Below are positions 9,701-18,800 of a stretch of DNA of 64,000 nucleotides, piece by piece. The DNA lies in contig NZ_NKHP01000017.1 of assembly GCF_014467235.1 (NCBI RefSeq), positions 1-64,000 of the forward strand, in the 5' to 3' direction. The notes beneath the pieces are model-generated. The model was not told where the DNA came from. It saw only the letters and a list, made by a program, of their open reading frames with translations, and ran no database searches. Source of the DNA: Xenorhabdus indica (GTDB lineage: Bacteria > Pseudomonadota > Gammaproteobacteria > Enterobacterales > Enterobacteriaceae). Both the position numbers and the translations under genes were made by a program. Each line of letters begins with the position of its first letter. Position 1 is the stretch's first letter.

Positions 9701-11795
9701 CAGGCATCTGATTCATTAATCCTGCTCGCCTGACCACAATCTTCAATGCATCCTCTAAGGTAAATACGCCAGCAAGGCAAGCTGCCACATATTCACCTAT
9801 ACTGTGACCAATACACGCTGTCGGGCGGAGCCCCCATTCCATCAGTAACTGGCTCAACGCATATTCAACAACGAATAAGGCAGGTTGGGTATAGCGCGTT
9901 TGATACAGCGCCGATGTTTCATCACGCTCAGCGGAGTCGAAGATCAGTGTACGGATATCTCGTCCCAATAAGGGAAGCAAGATCACCGCGCATTTATCAA
10001 CCGTTGTTTTAAATTGCGGCTCCTGCTCATAGTATCCCTTCATCATGCCGGAATACTGGGCCCCCTGTCCGCTGAACATAAAGACAACTGATGAAGAAAC
10101 TGTACGTACTGTATCCTGTACCGCATTTTCCTGTGCTGTCTGGGATAAATAATTGTCCAGTGCCGCAACAGCGCTTTTGTGATCATGGCATACCAGACTA
10201 TGTCGGTAATCCATTTCGTGACGACCGATATGCAAGGTGTATGCGATATCAGCCAATGGCAATTGAGGCGATTTTTCCAGCCACTGACGAAATTTCAGCA
10301 TATTTGCCCGTAATGCTGCCGGCGTTTTAGCTGAGAAGCAGAGTAGCTGTTGCGAATGAGCAGGACCTGATGAGGGAACACAAGGAGCTTCTTGTAAAAT
10401 CATGTGGGCATTGGTTCCTCCGATACCAAAGGAGCTGACCCCTGCGCGACGAACGCTCCGACTCTGCCATTCCTCCCCTTTTATCGGAATATAAAATCTT
10501 GAGCCAGTCAGATTAATTTCCGGATTCAAGCGGGTAAAGTTGACCGCAGGTGGCAGATAACGGTGTGTCAGCATCTGTGCAACTTTCATGACTCCCGTTA
10601 CACCCGCAGCGGAATCTACATGCCCCAGATTGGCCTTTACCGAAGCAACGGCACAACGTATCTGGTCGGTTAATAGCTCGTTGGTCAATTGCTCCTGAGC
10701 CAGTTGCTCCTGGAGCCTGACAGCCTGCTGATCATAAGCATTAAGCAGGGCTTTCATCTCCATAGGATCACCAAGATGAGTGGCTGTGCCATGTGCTTCT
10801 ATATAACTGATACTCTCTGCCGGAACATCTGCCGCCAATAATGCGCGCCGAAGTACCGCAGTCTGGCCTGCTACTGAGGGTGCGGTAAAACCGATTTTCT
10901 CCGCCCCATCATTATTTACCGCAGAACCTTTGATAATCGCATAAATATGATCACCGCTGTCCAGTGCATCCTGTAACCGTTTCAGCACCAGAACACCGAC
11001 ACCATCGCCACCCAATGTACCGGATGCCTCAGCATCGAAAGTACGACAATGTCCATCATGGGATAGAATGCCACTACCATCAAAATGATAGCCGCTGTGG
11101 GATGGAAAACCGATATGAACACCGCCACCTAACGCAATGTCACATTCTCCCGCCAGCAAAGACTGACAGGCATAGTGCAAAGCTACCATTGAACTTGAAC
11201 AGGCAGAGCCGATGGTAAAACTCGGCCCGCGCAAATTGAGCTTATAAGATACCCTGGTCGAAAGCAGGTCGTTATTATTACCGAATAACAACATATCCGA
11301 CAAAAAGCGCCGCATTACCGTGGGGTAATTCAACAAATAGTGCAGTAAATAGCTGCTGCCGGAACTGCTGGCATAGACACCGATTACTCCGGGGAATTTC
11401 TCCGGTGTATAGCCGGCATTTTCCAAAGCCAGCCATGAGGTTTCCAGAAACAGACGCTGTTGTGGATCAATAGCCTGTGCTTCCCGTGGCGAATAACCAA
11501 AAAATTCCGCATCAAAATCTTCCGGATGGTCTAATACGGAAGCATTGCGAATAAAGTCGGCTCGCGAACGAGCCTCCATTGATATTCCTTCTGCATCCAG
11601 TTCAGCATCGCTCAGTGGTCTGATGGATTCAACGCCGGCAGCAATATTCTGCCAGAATTGTTCAATATCATTAGCACCGGGAAATTGCCCGGCCATACCA
11701 ATAATGGCAATTTCAAAACCATGCAACATTGGTTCCATTGATTGTGTCATCTGAGAGTGATCCACCTGAACTTTATTAACTTCGGTGTTATTCAT
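6762..11795 (-). CDS. fclK: Type I polyketide synthase module (KS-AT-KR-ACP)
   Basis: 1677 residues. The ketosynthase has its Cys at about residue 199 in GSACSSSM and His motifs EAHGTATHLGDP and NLGHVDSAAG. The acyltransferase has GHSIGEY at about 664 and the malonyl-type signature HAFH at about 765. The ketoreductase has the Rossmann motif TGGFGGIG at about 1271 and the SSLAS...Y pattern of an active KR. The ACP has its Ser in LNGHSLMAV at about 1622. It should extend the FclJ-bound hexapeptide by one malonate and reduce the ketone. There is no thioesterase, so the chain is left for FclL. The N-terminal 25 residues are polar and may dock to the C-terminal tail of FclJ. The AT-KR linker and the KR-ACP linker carry pentapeptide repeats, listed separately. 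Confidence 0.92.
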   Translation of the reverse strand: MNNTEVNKVQVDHSQMTQSMEPMLHGFEIAIIGMAGQFPGANDIEQFWQNIAAGVESIRPLSDAELDAEGISMEARSRADFIRNASVLDHPEDFDAEFFGYSPREAQAIDPQQRLFLETSWLALENAGYTPEKFPGVIGVYASSSGSSYLLHYLLNYPTVMRRFLSDMLLFGNNNDLLSTRVSYKLNLRGPSFTIGSACSSSMVALHYACQSLLAGECDIALGGGVHIGFPSHSGYHFDGSGILSHDGHCRTFDAEASGTLGGDGVGVLVLKRLQDALDSGDHIYAIIKGSAVNNDGAEKIGFTAPSVAGQTAVLRRALLAADVPAESISYIEAHGTATHLGDPMEMKALLNAYDQQAVRLQEQLAQEQLTNELLTDQIRCAVASVKANLGHVDSAAGVTGVMKVAQMLTHRYLPPAVNFTRLNPEINLTGSRFYIPIKGEEWQSRSVRRAGVSSFGIGGTNAHMILQEAPCVPSSGPAHSQQLLCFSAKTPAALRANMLKFRQWLEKSPQLPLADIAYTLHIGRHEMDYRHSLVCHDHKSAVAALDNYLSQTAQENAVQDTVRTVSSSVVFMFSGQGAQYSGMMKGYYEQEPQFKTTVDKCAVILLPLLGRDIRTLIFDSAERDETSALYQTRYTQPALFVVEYALSQLLMEWGLRPTACIGHSIGEYVAACLAGVFTLEDALKIVVRRAGLMNQMPAGKMLAVGLDAKTLQGYLSEGVTLSAYNAPELCVVSGETDAILALEGRLAEETENSIEVRALHTSHAFHSAMMDGCLEPFRQAFDGVSLSAPRLPFISCVTGTWITAEQATSPDYWVRQLREPVSFSQGIACLLSQQMAPAKVQSQKSSSPKTPVLLEVGPGSTLAGLAKIQSTGISAYQRVLSSTRGIKQDIQDRQYLLNILGQLWQQGISVDWAAFYRQQKRHRLPLPGYVFQHQRYSLDTLVDDDSYRNPLHADQSVPANGRLPLEQWSHQVRWKQMTVPVLDHVSLNGQVFLIFMDRAGIGKRLTTALTQLGGEVWRVIQGKHFHTDTTSRQVTINPQHSEDYQALADLLKQQKVRVNNIIHAWSITRSPSIALKTAFTNYESLLHIARQFAVDSVSSDSFLTDSFSTDGMETKDGLQADILETDVLKTDALRTSPSSPLRINILSNRLHVITEHDCNDPAKALLIGPCRVIPKEFEQVQCKSIDIALPATRWSLPLLNPIHSNAIMSTLLAEILRQPEGQNTEQQNEQDNIVALRGRHRYVPLIETVTLPVASPPLFRQGGHYLITGGFGGIGATIATHLASRYQPHLIFISRSELPPENAWSDWLKNHDADNKRSRHIRLLQQLQQMGASVSVIAADLADAARVGKALTDVVLQHGQIHGIFHCAGIADGGLIQNRRLEDSLQVFQSKVVGTQVLDNWFKRQPLDFFVLCSSLASTVGSMGQVAYCAANAFEDAYALSRHQRCLSKENSGKKNHTRYLAIGWDSWREVGMAVDSLRQWYQDDEEQESIKHGILPEEGCQLLESLLAHGDSVYAISTRGLPLPDIDHGSEENTAAGQDPNVVKTSSWQSDAASTQKSSTQKSVTQKTNEQKLYPRPVLSVDYQPPRNQTEEIIADIWQEKMGIGPLGVFDDFFELNGHSLMAVQIIAKIKQRLQVTFPVGFIYEHSTIEQLAEQVNLRSRQKTENLADNPEGRK
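7090..7134 (-). repeat. 15-bp tandem repeat in the KR-ACP linker of fclK (3 units)
   Basis: Units TTCTGGGTAACGCTC, TTCTGAGTAGAAGAC and TTCTGTGTGGAAGCC encode pentapeptides of the type STQKS / VTQKT in the polar linker before the ACP. The copies have diverged but the 15-base period and frame are kept. Confidence 0.6.
8390..8509 (-). repeat. Degenerate 15-bp tandem repeat in the AT-KR linker of fclK (about 8 units)
   Basis: The clearest copies are 8390-8434 (for example TTTTTAAGACATCTG) and 8461-8505 (for example CTATCGGTTAAGAAG). In the protein the period is five residues with a recurrent TD or SD step: SDSFL TDSFS TDGME TKDGL. The middle units have drifted. It interrupts the region between the acyltransferase and ketoreductase. 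Confidence 0.65.
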
Positions 11796-11824
11796 AATCC
11801 GCTATTCCTCTTCCCGTTTGCCCG

Positions 11825-14800
11825 CTATTCCTTTGCCTGTTGCTGTTTCTGCTGCATTTTTTTCTGCATTTCAGCCAGACGTTGACGGCCACCAGCGATA
11901 TTGCTCTGACTCATCTCGTTATTTTTCTGCCCTGTGTTCATGGCTGATGACGATACGCTGTGATCATCCTGTCCACGCCTGCCGTTAATATACTGAGCAA
12001 GCTGGTGAATAGTGGAGTAATTCAGCAAATCAATAATGGACAGGCGGTTATAACCCAACGCATGCAGTTTCAGATGGACACGAGCCAGTAGCAGTGAATC
12101 TCCCCCCAGATCGAAAAAGTTTTCATCACAATCAGGGTATTCCATATCCAGTACTTCAGCCCAGACTTGCTGAATGGCCTGTACAGTCGGATCGGATGAT
12201 AATTCCCATTGTGTGCTTTCTTCTTCGACAGTCTCCGTTGCAACAGCGTTTGCTTCTGTAGCCGTGGCATCTGTAGTAGCAATATTTGTAGTAGCAATAT
12301 CTGTAGTAGCAATAGTTGTCGCGGCAATAGTTGTCGCGACAATAGTTGTAGTTGTCGCAGTAAACGGAATTCCCCCATTATTCAAAGCCTCATGATTCGA
12401 GACATCATGATGCGGCAGCCGCGCAATATCGATCTTGCCGTTGGCATTCAGTGGCAGAGAAGACAGTGCCCTGAAATAGGCCGGGATCATGTAGCGTGGT
12501 AATCTTTCCGCCAGATAACTGCGCAATTCCATCGTATTCAGTGTTTGTCCGGCACTCAGAACAACATAAGCAGCGATCCGTTTGCCCCGGTTTTCCTCAA
12601 TCACACGAACAACAGCACGTTCAACATCAGGATGTTTACACAACACAGCTTCAATTTCCCCGGTCTCTACCCGATAGCCTCTGATTTTGTTCTGGTTATC
12701 AATGCGTCCCAGATATTCAATATCGCCATTAGGAAGATAACGCCCACGATCTCCGGTTTTATATAACCGCGCGGAAAGGGATTTATCGAATGGATTTTCA
12801 ATAAACAGGTCTTGATAAAGGCTTTCCTGATTCAGATATGTCATTGCCAGACCATCACCACCAATGTACAACTCACCCGCGGTGCCGATAGGGACTGGTT
12901 GATGGAAGGTATCAAGAACATAGACCAGATTGCCTTCATTCGGTTTGCCGATTGGTACACTGTTACCTTCTGTACCACGGTAACAATGGCTGGTGGTGAA
13001 AGTCGTATTTTCTGTCGGACCGTAGCCGTTGATCAGAAGCAGTTCAGGGTAGCGTTCCTTAATACGGGCTGCATGCCATGATGACATTGCCTCCCCACCG
13101 GAAATAAGCTGTTTTACTGTTTGCAGTGTCTGTGGCCGCTCATCAACAATCAGATTAAACAACGAAGATGTCAGGAACAGACTTTCTACTCCCGACTCCT
13201 TAATGATTTTTTCCAACAGGAGTACAGAAATGGCACCCTGTGGGTAGATCACTATAGAGCCGCCATTCAGCAACGGCCCCCAGATTTCCCATGTTGAGGC
13301 ATCAAAACTGACAGATGCCAATTGCAGACAACGACCAAAGGTCTGGAAGTCAATATAATTGACATCTTTGACCAGACGAATAATGCCTTTCTGCCCGATC
13401 AATACCCCTTTAGGTTTACCGGTAGAACCTGAGGTATACATGACATAGGCCGGTATATTGGCTTGGTTTTCCGCGTGATAGCTAAGATTGCCCGGCAGGT
13501 CCGTGACCGGCATCTGAGCCAGTGCGGACTGCTCTTCATCCAGCCACAAAATGGGAGGAAAATGAGATGCAATCGAAGGCAACAACCTGTCTGTTATCCG
13601 CCTGTCAATAATCAGCAGATCACATTGTGTATCTTCGATCTGCTCAATCAGCCGGATATCCGGATCTTCGGTATTAAGTGGCAGGTAAACCGCACCGAGT
13701 TTTACCAGCGCCAGCACCGAAATAACTAACTCAATACTGCGTCCCAATAACAGAGCAACATACTGCCCCTGTTTTACCCCTTTTTGTGCCAGTAAATGAG
13801 CCAATTGGTTAGATTGCTGATGCAGTTCCAGATAACTGAGTTGCCGCTCTCCGTATTCAACTGCGCAGGCTGAAGGAGTACGGGCTGCCTGTTCAGCAAA
13901 CAACGCTGCCAGTGTTTCTTGCCCTTGATAGCCCGGTGCTCCCTGATTGAAACTTTCAATCTTCCGTTGTTGGATTATCGGCAGGAAGTGGCTGTCACAG
14001 TGCAATGCCTGCGGTTCTGCCACCATAGCAGCAAATACAGCGGCATAGCATTCAGCCATGTTCGCCGCTAATCCACGGCTGATTTTATTTTCGTCATAAT
14101 CAAGCTGGACAGAGATTTGATCACTCGCCAAGGCAGACGAGAGAGTCAGATGCTGAAAATGGACATCTAATGTAAAGTGAGTGCCCTCATAAACATCCTG
14201 AGTATGCAGCCTGTCCACAACTTCCAGTCCTACTTCCGGCACCATCTGGTCGTAAATGTGGAAATCAATGTAGTTAAACAGGACTTCATCCAACAACGGT
14301 TGCTGACCAAATTGACGCTGAATTTCTGCTAGCGGGTAACGACGATAAGGGATCGCTTCAATTTCGTTGGCAAAGACTTGTCGGATCAGTTCATGCCAGG
14401 AAACGGGGGTCAAAATCTGGCGGAACGGCAGGATATTAAGGAACAGTCCATACAGATGATCACCGCCCTGAGCTTCCGGGCGACCATTGGCAGTGATCCC
14501 GGTCAGGATGTCATGCTCTCCGCTGAAAATACTCATGACTTTGATATGTCCGGTCAGCAGGATACTTTTCAGTGGCACGCCCAGTTGCTGCATCAGGTGG
14601 CGCAATCCCTGATAAACAGTACTGTCCAGTATCAGCGAAAAAGATTTCAATTTCGGACTGGTTGCAGATGCGGCGGTATCATTAATCCCGTCTGTATGCT
14701 GTTTACGGGGCAATTCAAGGATAGTGCAATCATCCAGTTTCTGCGCCCAATAATCTTTTTGTTTTTCATCAGCAATAGCGGCTTGTTCCAGTGCAATAAA

Positions 14801-17800
14801 ATCACGGTATTCCAGCGATTTTTTATCCGGTGCCTGCCAGTTGGCTTGTCCTGTTAACGTGGCGTAGCGATTGAACACTTCCACGATCATGGTGTTATAA
14901 CTCCAGCCATCAAAGACCGGGTGACATTCGGTCATCGTAAACTGGAATGAGTTATCCGTACGTAATTGAATGAAGAAACGCAACAGTGTCGGATTCAGCA
15001 GATCAAATGGATTGACCCTTTCCGCTTCCAGTAACGCTTTTGCCCGCTCATCCTGCTCTTTTTCTGACAAATGACGCAAGTCTTCAACAACAATGGGTAA
15101 TTCAGCAAACTGATAAACTAACTGAAGAGGTTCGCTGTAATTTTCCATATCAAACGCAGTGCGCAGTACATCGTGAGCAGCCACGGTCTGGGCTGTCGCT
15201 TCCCTGAATGCCTGTTCATCAAATCGTCCATTCACACGCAGATGGGAAGTGCCGGTACAGTGATACACATTGGCATCAGGAGACATGTTCATGTGATAGA
15301 ACATACCCGCCTGCATCCGGCTGAGCGGATAGGCATCAATGATTTTTTCCCGCTTTTCCTCTAAGCGCTGGCGATCTTTCTCTGAAATCTGACTGAACGG
15401 GGCAATGCTTTGTGCCGGCTGTTGATACGCTTTATTCGGTTCATTCGCCCCGCGTTCATCAATCAGGGCGGCCAGTTCTGCTATAGTCTGGTGCTGGAAC
15501 AGATCCACCAGCGTCAAGGGCCAGCCACGATCCTGTGCTTTACCGGTTAATTGCACACCCCGCAGAGAGTCCCCCCCTAAGGCAAAAAAGTTATCATGAA
15601 TACCAATCTGGGATACTGGCAATGTTTCCTGCCATAACATCAGCAGTGCTGCCTCGGTTTCACTGCGTGCTTCCTGATATTCACTGGCTAGCTGCGGCCG
15701 TACTTGCTGTGGTGCAGGGAGGGCCTTGCGATCAATCTTGCCATTACTGGTTAATGGCAGGGCATCAAGGAAAATAAAGGCCGATGGCAACATATAGTCC
15801 GGCAGTGTACGTTTTAACTCAGCTCTTATTGTTTCAACTGATAATGTTTCAACTGATAACGTTTCAACTGATAACGTTTCAGCGGATGATATAGGACTGG
15901 AGTGAGAAGCCGGTACGATATAAGCCACCAGATGAGAAGCCTGATTACCTTCATATTGGTGAGCCATCACGACAGCCTGTTCTATGGCGTCAATACGTTT
16001 CAGGGCAGTTTCAATTTCGCCCAGTTCAATACGGAATCCGCGGATCTTCACCTGATGGTCGGCACGTCCGAGGTATTCCAGAGAACCATCGCGCCGTAAA
16101 CGGGCCAAATCCCCACTCCGGTATAACCGCTGTCCGGCCTCCGCCTGTGGGAAAATCTGCCGTTTATCGATAAAACGTTGGGCGGTGAGTTCAGGACGAT
16201 TCAGATAGCCCCGTGCTACACCCGCTCCACCAATGTACATTTCTCCCACTGCGCCCAACAGGGACAATTTACCCTGTTTATCCAGCAGGAAAATTTCCAG
16301 ATCATCCAGCGCCTCACCAATCGGGCTTTTGCCACCTTGCAAGGCATCAGCCTGCCTAATTCTGCGGTAAGTCACATGCACCGTAGTTTCGGTGATGCCG
16401 TACATGTTGATGATTTCAGGCTGTTCATCCCCGTGTTTTTTGAACCAGCCCAGTAAATTAGCCGGCTCCAGCGCTTCACCGCCCAAAATCACATAGCGCA
16501 GTGACAACGAAGGATCCATTTCGTTCTTTTGCGCTTCACTCCATTGATCATCTGCCGTAATAAAGAGCAGGAAAGCAGACGGTGTCTGATTCAACACCGT
16601 GACTTTTTCTTGTTGCACCCATTGATAGAAATGCTCCGGTGTCCGGCTGACCCAATAAGGCACAATGCTCAAACGACCACCGTACAATAGCGCGCCCCAT
16701 ATTTCCCATACGGAAAAGTCGAAAGCACAGGAGTGGAAGAGTGTCCAGACATCATTTTCTGTAAATGTAAAATGGCGTTCACTGGCGCTGAACAACCGCA
16801 TGACATTGGCATGGGGTATTTCCACCCCTTTCGGTACACCGGTGGAGCCTGAGGTATAAATGACATAAGCCAGTGCATCCGGCTGACAAGGTATATCAGG
16901 GTTAGCCAGAGACATGGTCTGAATAAAGGTTTTTTCTGTGTCGATGCAGAGATAATCCACTTTTTCGTGGTCAAACAGGGTTCGATATTGGGGGATACCA
17001 ATCACCAACTGAACATTGGCATCTTCAACGTAGAAACGCACCCGTTCCGGCGCGTGGCTGCCATCAATCGGCAAATAGGCTAGTCCGGCTTTCAGTACAG
17101 CCAGAATAGCCACCAGCATCTCCTCATCACGCTCCAGGCAAAGCCCAACCCGCGGTGTAAGCACTGTGGTTGTTTCTATTTGTCGCCGGATTTGCAGAAT
17201 GTAGTGTGCCAGTTGGTTGGCACGCTGATTAAGCTGGTTATAAGTCAGCATCCGTCCATGATCAGTACTCAGGGCAATCGCCTGCGGACGACGCAAGACC
17301 TGTTGTTCAAACGCCTGATGCAGGGTCTGTGTCACCGGATGCTGACTCAGTTGGCGCGGCCATTCATGCACAAGCCAATGTTTTTCAGCCTCATTGATAC
17401 ACTGGTAATCCGTCAGCGCGGTTTGGGCATTCTGGACGATTTCCTGCAACAGGAAGTGGAAATTCGCCTCAAACTGTCTGATAGTCGCTTCACTAAACAA
17501 ATCACTGCTGTATTCCAATGCTCCCCGCAATTGTTCTGCGCCATCGGCCAATGACACTTTTTCCATGGATAAGGTCAAATCGAATTTGGCGTGCTCCCCC
17601 AATAATGTGAATGGCGTCGCTTTCATTCCATCAAACTGCCATCCGGCAGAGTCAGAACCATCGAAAGCGAACATCACCTGAAATAACGGAGAGTAGCTCA
17701 GGTCGCGTTTGGGATTGATCGCTTCCACCAGTTGTTCAAAACTCACCTGTTGATGCGACAGGCCGTCAAGGACCGTATCAAAAACCTGCTGCTGCAATTC

Positions 17801-18736
17801 GGCAAACGTGGCATGGGGTTCCAGTTCAATACGGTAAGCCAATGTATTCACAAAGAAACCGACAACGCCTTCCAGTTCCAGTTGTCCACGTCCTGAGACC
17901 GGAGAACCCACAACCAGATCCGTCTGGCCGCTATAACGATAAAGTAACAGGTAAAACGCACTTAACAGGGTAGAGAATAGCGTCTTATTCTGTTGCTGCG
18001 CCTGTTGTGACAAGGCCTTAGTCAATTCAGGGGATAAAGTGAAGCAATGCGTTTTACCACGCAGACTCAAACGATTAGGGCGTGGGTAATCAAAAGGCAG
18101 AGCGATGGGTTCAACACCGGACAGTTTTTCTTTCCACCATGCCAGCGATGTCTCAAATTCAGTATTTTCATGCTGTTGGTGCTGCCATTCCGAGTAATCA
18201 ATGTACTGAATAGGTAACGATGGCAATTCAGGAACATTGCCCTGCCGACGAGCGTTATAACACGCGGTCAGTTCACGACTGATAATACCGGCAGACCAGC
18301 CATCAGAAATAATATGGTGTAATACCATCACCAGATAATGGCGATCTTCTCCGTGTTCATCTCCACAACGATACAGGGTAAAACGCAGCAGAGGCGCCTG
18401 TTGTAAATTAAATGGCCGCTGGCTGTCCCGCTGTAAACGTTGTTTTTGCTGTTCTTCACTCAGCATAGACAAATCAACCGTCACCAGCGGTAAAGAAACC
18501 GATTCATGACAACGCTGATAAAGCGTGCCATCTTGATAAACAAAATCTGTACGGAAAGATTCGTGCCTGTCCACCATGTCGCTGATAGCCTGCTGAAGTG
18601 CCGGTATATCCAATTTTCCCTCAAGCACCAGCGCAGTGGTGATGTGATAAATAGCCGATTGTTGTTCGAGTTGTTCATGCAACCACAAACGTTTTTGCGC
18701 TAGGGATGCCTTAAATTGAAATGTATTTTCCTGCAT
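11825..18736 (-). CDS. fclJ: Two-module NRPS (C-A-T-C-A-T)
   Basis: 2303 residues adding amino acids 5 and 6. The first C has HHIISDG at about 143. The first A (YTSGSTGVPKG at about 630) shows pocket residues D-F-W-N-I-G-M-V-H by eye, the Thr code. T1 GGDSLRG is near 1056. The second C (about 1273) has CHPVFDG, with the first His changed to Cys. The second A (about 1770) reads D-A-W-F-I-G-G-T-F, closest to Val-type codes. T2 GGDSLLL is near 2214. A polar, Gln-rich tail (AEMQKKMQQKQQQ) probably docks to FclK. A GTG at 18823 and an ATG at 18787 are in frame upstream, but the ATG at 18736 is chosen: it has a strong CCGGAGGTTTT leader and the C domain starts right behind it. Two pentapeptide repeat arrays lie in the A domain and the A-T linker. 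Confidence 0.92.
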   Translation of the reverse strand: MQENTFQFKASLAQKRLWLHEQLEQQSAIYHITTALVLEGKLDIPALQQAISDMVDRHESFRTDFVYQDGTLYQRCHESVSLPLVTVDLSMLSEEQQKQRLQRDSQRPFNLQQAPLLRFTLYRCGDEHGEDRHYLVMVLHHIISDGWSAGIISRELTACYNARRQGNVPELPSLPIQYIDYSEWQHQQHENTEFETSLAWWKEKLSGVEPIALPFDYPRPNRLSLRGKTHCFTLSPELTKALSQQAQQQNKTLFSTLLSAFYLLLYRYSGQTDLVVGSPVSGRGQLELEGVVGFFVNTLAYRIELEPHATFAELQQQVFDTVLDGLSHQQVSFEQLVEAINPKRDLSYSPLFQVMFAFDGSDSAGWQFDGMKATPFTLLGEHAKFDLTLSMEKVSLADGAEQLRGALEYSSDLFSEATIRQFEANFHFLLQEIVQNAQTALTDYQCINEAEKHWLVHEWPRQLSQHPVTQTLHQAFEQQVLRRPQAIALSTDHGRMLTYNQLNQRANQLAHYILQIRRQIETTTVLTPRVGLCLERDEEMLVAILAVLKAGLAYLPIDGSHAPERVRFYVEDANVQLVIGIPQYRTLFDHEKVDYLCIDTEKTFIQTMSLANPDIPCQPDALAYVIYTSGSTGVPKGVEIPHANVMRLFSASERHFTFTENDVWTLFHSCAFDFSVWEIWGALLYGGRLSIVPYWVSRTPEHFYQWVQQEKVTVLNQTPSAFLLFITADDQWSEAQKNEMDPSLSLRYVILGGEALEPANLLGWFKKHGDEQPEIINMYGITETTVHVTYRRIRQADALQGGKSPIGEALDDLEIFLLDKQGKLSLLGAVGEMYIGGAGVARGYLNRPELTAQRFIDKRQIFPQAEAGQRLYRSGDLARLRRDGSLEYLGRADHQVKIRGFRIELGEIETALKRIDAIEQAVVMAHQYEGNQASHLVAYIVPASHSSPISSAETLSVETLSVETLSVETIRAELKRTLPDYMLPSAFIFLDALPLTSNGKIDRKALPAPQQVRPQLASEYQEARSETEAALLMLWQETLPVSQIGIHDNFFALGGDSLRGVQLTGKAQDRGWPLTLVDLFQHQTIAELAALIDERGANEPNKAYQQPAQSIAPFSQISEKDRQRLEEKREKIIDAYPLSRMQAGMFYHMNMSPDANVYHCTGTSHLRVNGRFDEQAFREATAQTVAAHDVLRTAFDMENYSEPLQLVYQFAELPIVVEDLRHLSEKEQDERAKALLEAERVNPFDLLNPTLLRFFIQLRTDNSFQFTMTECHPVFDGWSYNTMIVEVFNRYATLTGQANWQAPDKKSLEYRDFIALEQAAIADEKQKDYWAQKLDDCTILELPRKQHTDGINDTAASATSPKLKSFSLILDSTVYQGLRHLMQQLGVPLKSILLTGHIKVMSIFSGEHDILTGITANGRPEAQGGDHLYGLFLNILPFRQILTPVSWHELIRQVFANEIEAIPYRRYPLAEIQRQFGQQPLLDEVLFNYIDFHIYDQMVPEVGLEVVDRLHTQDVYEGTHFTLDVHFQHLTLSSALASDQISVQLDYDENKISRGLAANMAECYAAVFAAMVAEPQALHCDSHFLPIIQQRKIESFNQGAPGYQGQETLAALFAEQAARTPSACAVEYGERQLSYLELHQQSNQLAHLLAQKGVKQGQYVALLLGRSIELVISVLALVKLGAVYLPLNTEDPDIRLIEQIEDTQCDLLIIDRRITDRLLPSIASHFPPILWLDEEQSALAQMPVTDLPGNLSYHAENQANIPAYVMYTSGSTGKPKGVLIGQKGIIRLVKDVNYIDFQTFGRCLQLASVSFDASTWEIWGPLLNGGSIVIYPQGAISVLLLEKIIKESGVESLFLTSSLFNLIVDERPQTLQTVKQLISGGEAMSSWHAARIKERYPELLLINGYGPTENTTFTTSHCYRGTEGNSVPIGKPNEGNLVYVLDTFHQPVPIGTAGELYIGGDGLAMTYLNQESLYQDLFIENPFDKSLSARLYKTGDRGRYLPNGDIEYLGRIDNQNKIRGYRVETGEIEAVLCKHPDVERAVVRVIEENRGKRIAAYVVLSAGQTLNTMELRSYLAERLPRYMIPAYFRALSSLPLNANGKIDIARLPHHDVSNHEALNNGGIPFTATTTTIVATTIAATTIATTDIATTNIATTDATATEANAVATETVEEESTQWELSSDPTVQAIQQVWAEVLDMEYPDCDENFFDLGGDSLLLARVHLKLHALGYNRLSIIDLLNYSTIHQLAQYINGRRGQDDHSVSSSAMNTGQKNNEMSQSNIAGGRQRLAEMQKKMQQKQQQAKE
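12256..12360 (-). repeat. 15-bp tandem repeat in the last A-T linker of fclJ (7 units)
   Basis: Seven contiguous 15-base units such as CTGTAGTAGCAATAT, TTGTAGTAGCAATAT and TTGTCGCGGCAATAG encode Thr/Ala/Ile-rich pentapeptides (IATTD IATTN IATTD). It is the longest array in the window and sits between the adenylation domain and the last carrier domain, lengthening that linker by about 35 residues. Confidence 0.85.
15831..15890 (-). repeat. 15-bp tandem repeat in the first A domain of fclJ (4 units)
   Basis: GTTTCAACTGATAAT, then two identical copies of GTTTCAACTGATAAC, then GTTTCAGCGGATGAT. The protein reads SAETL SVETL SVETL SVETI in a loop of the small C-terminal subdomain, just before the RAELKRTLPDYMLP segment. 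Near-identical copies point to recent expansion. Confidence 0.9.
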
Positions 18737-18800
18737 AAAACCTCCGGCAAAATACCCTTCACTTTGCAAGTGTCGGGCATATTTCATTGTTATCGTTTCT

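Noticed and set aside
10668..10720. Pentapeptide-like QEQLA/QEQLT repeat in the KS of fclK
   Set aside because: Only a vague 15-base periodicity; copies are too diverged to claim.
12256..12360. Possible CRISPR-like array
   Set aside because: Units are contiguous with no spacers and stay in frame within a gene, so it is a coding tandem repeat.
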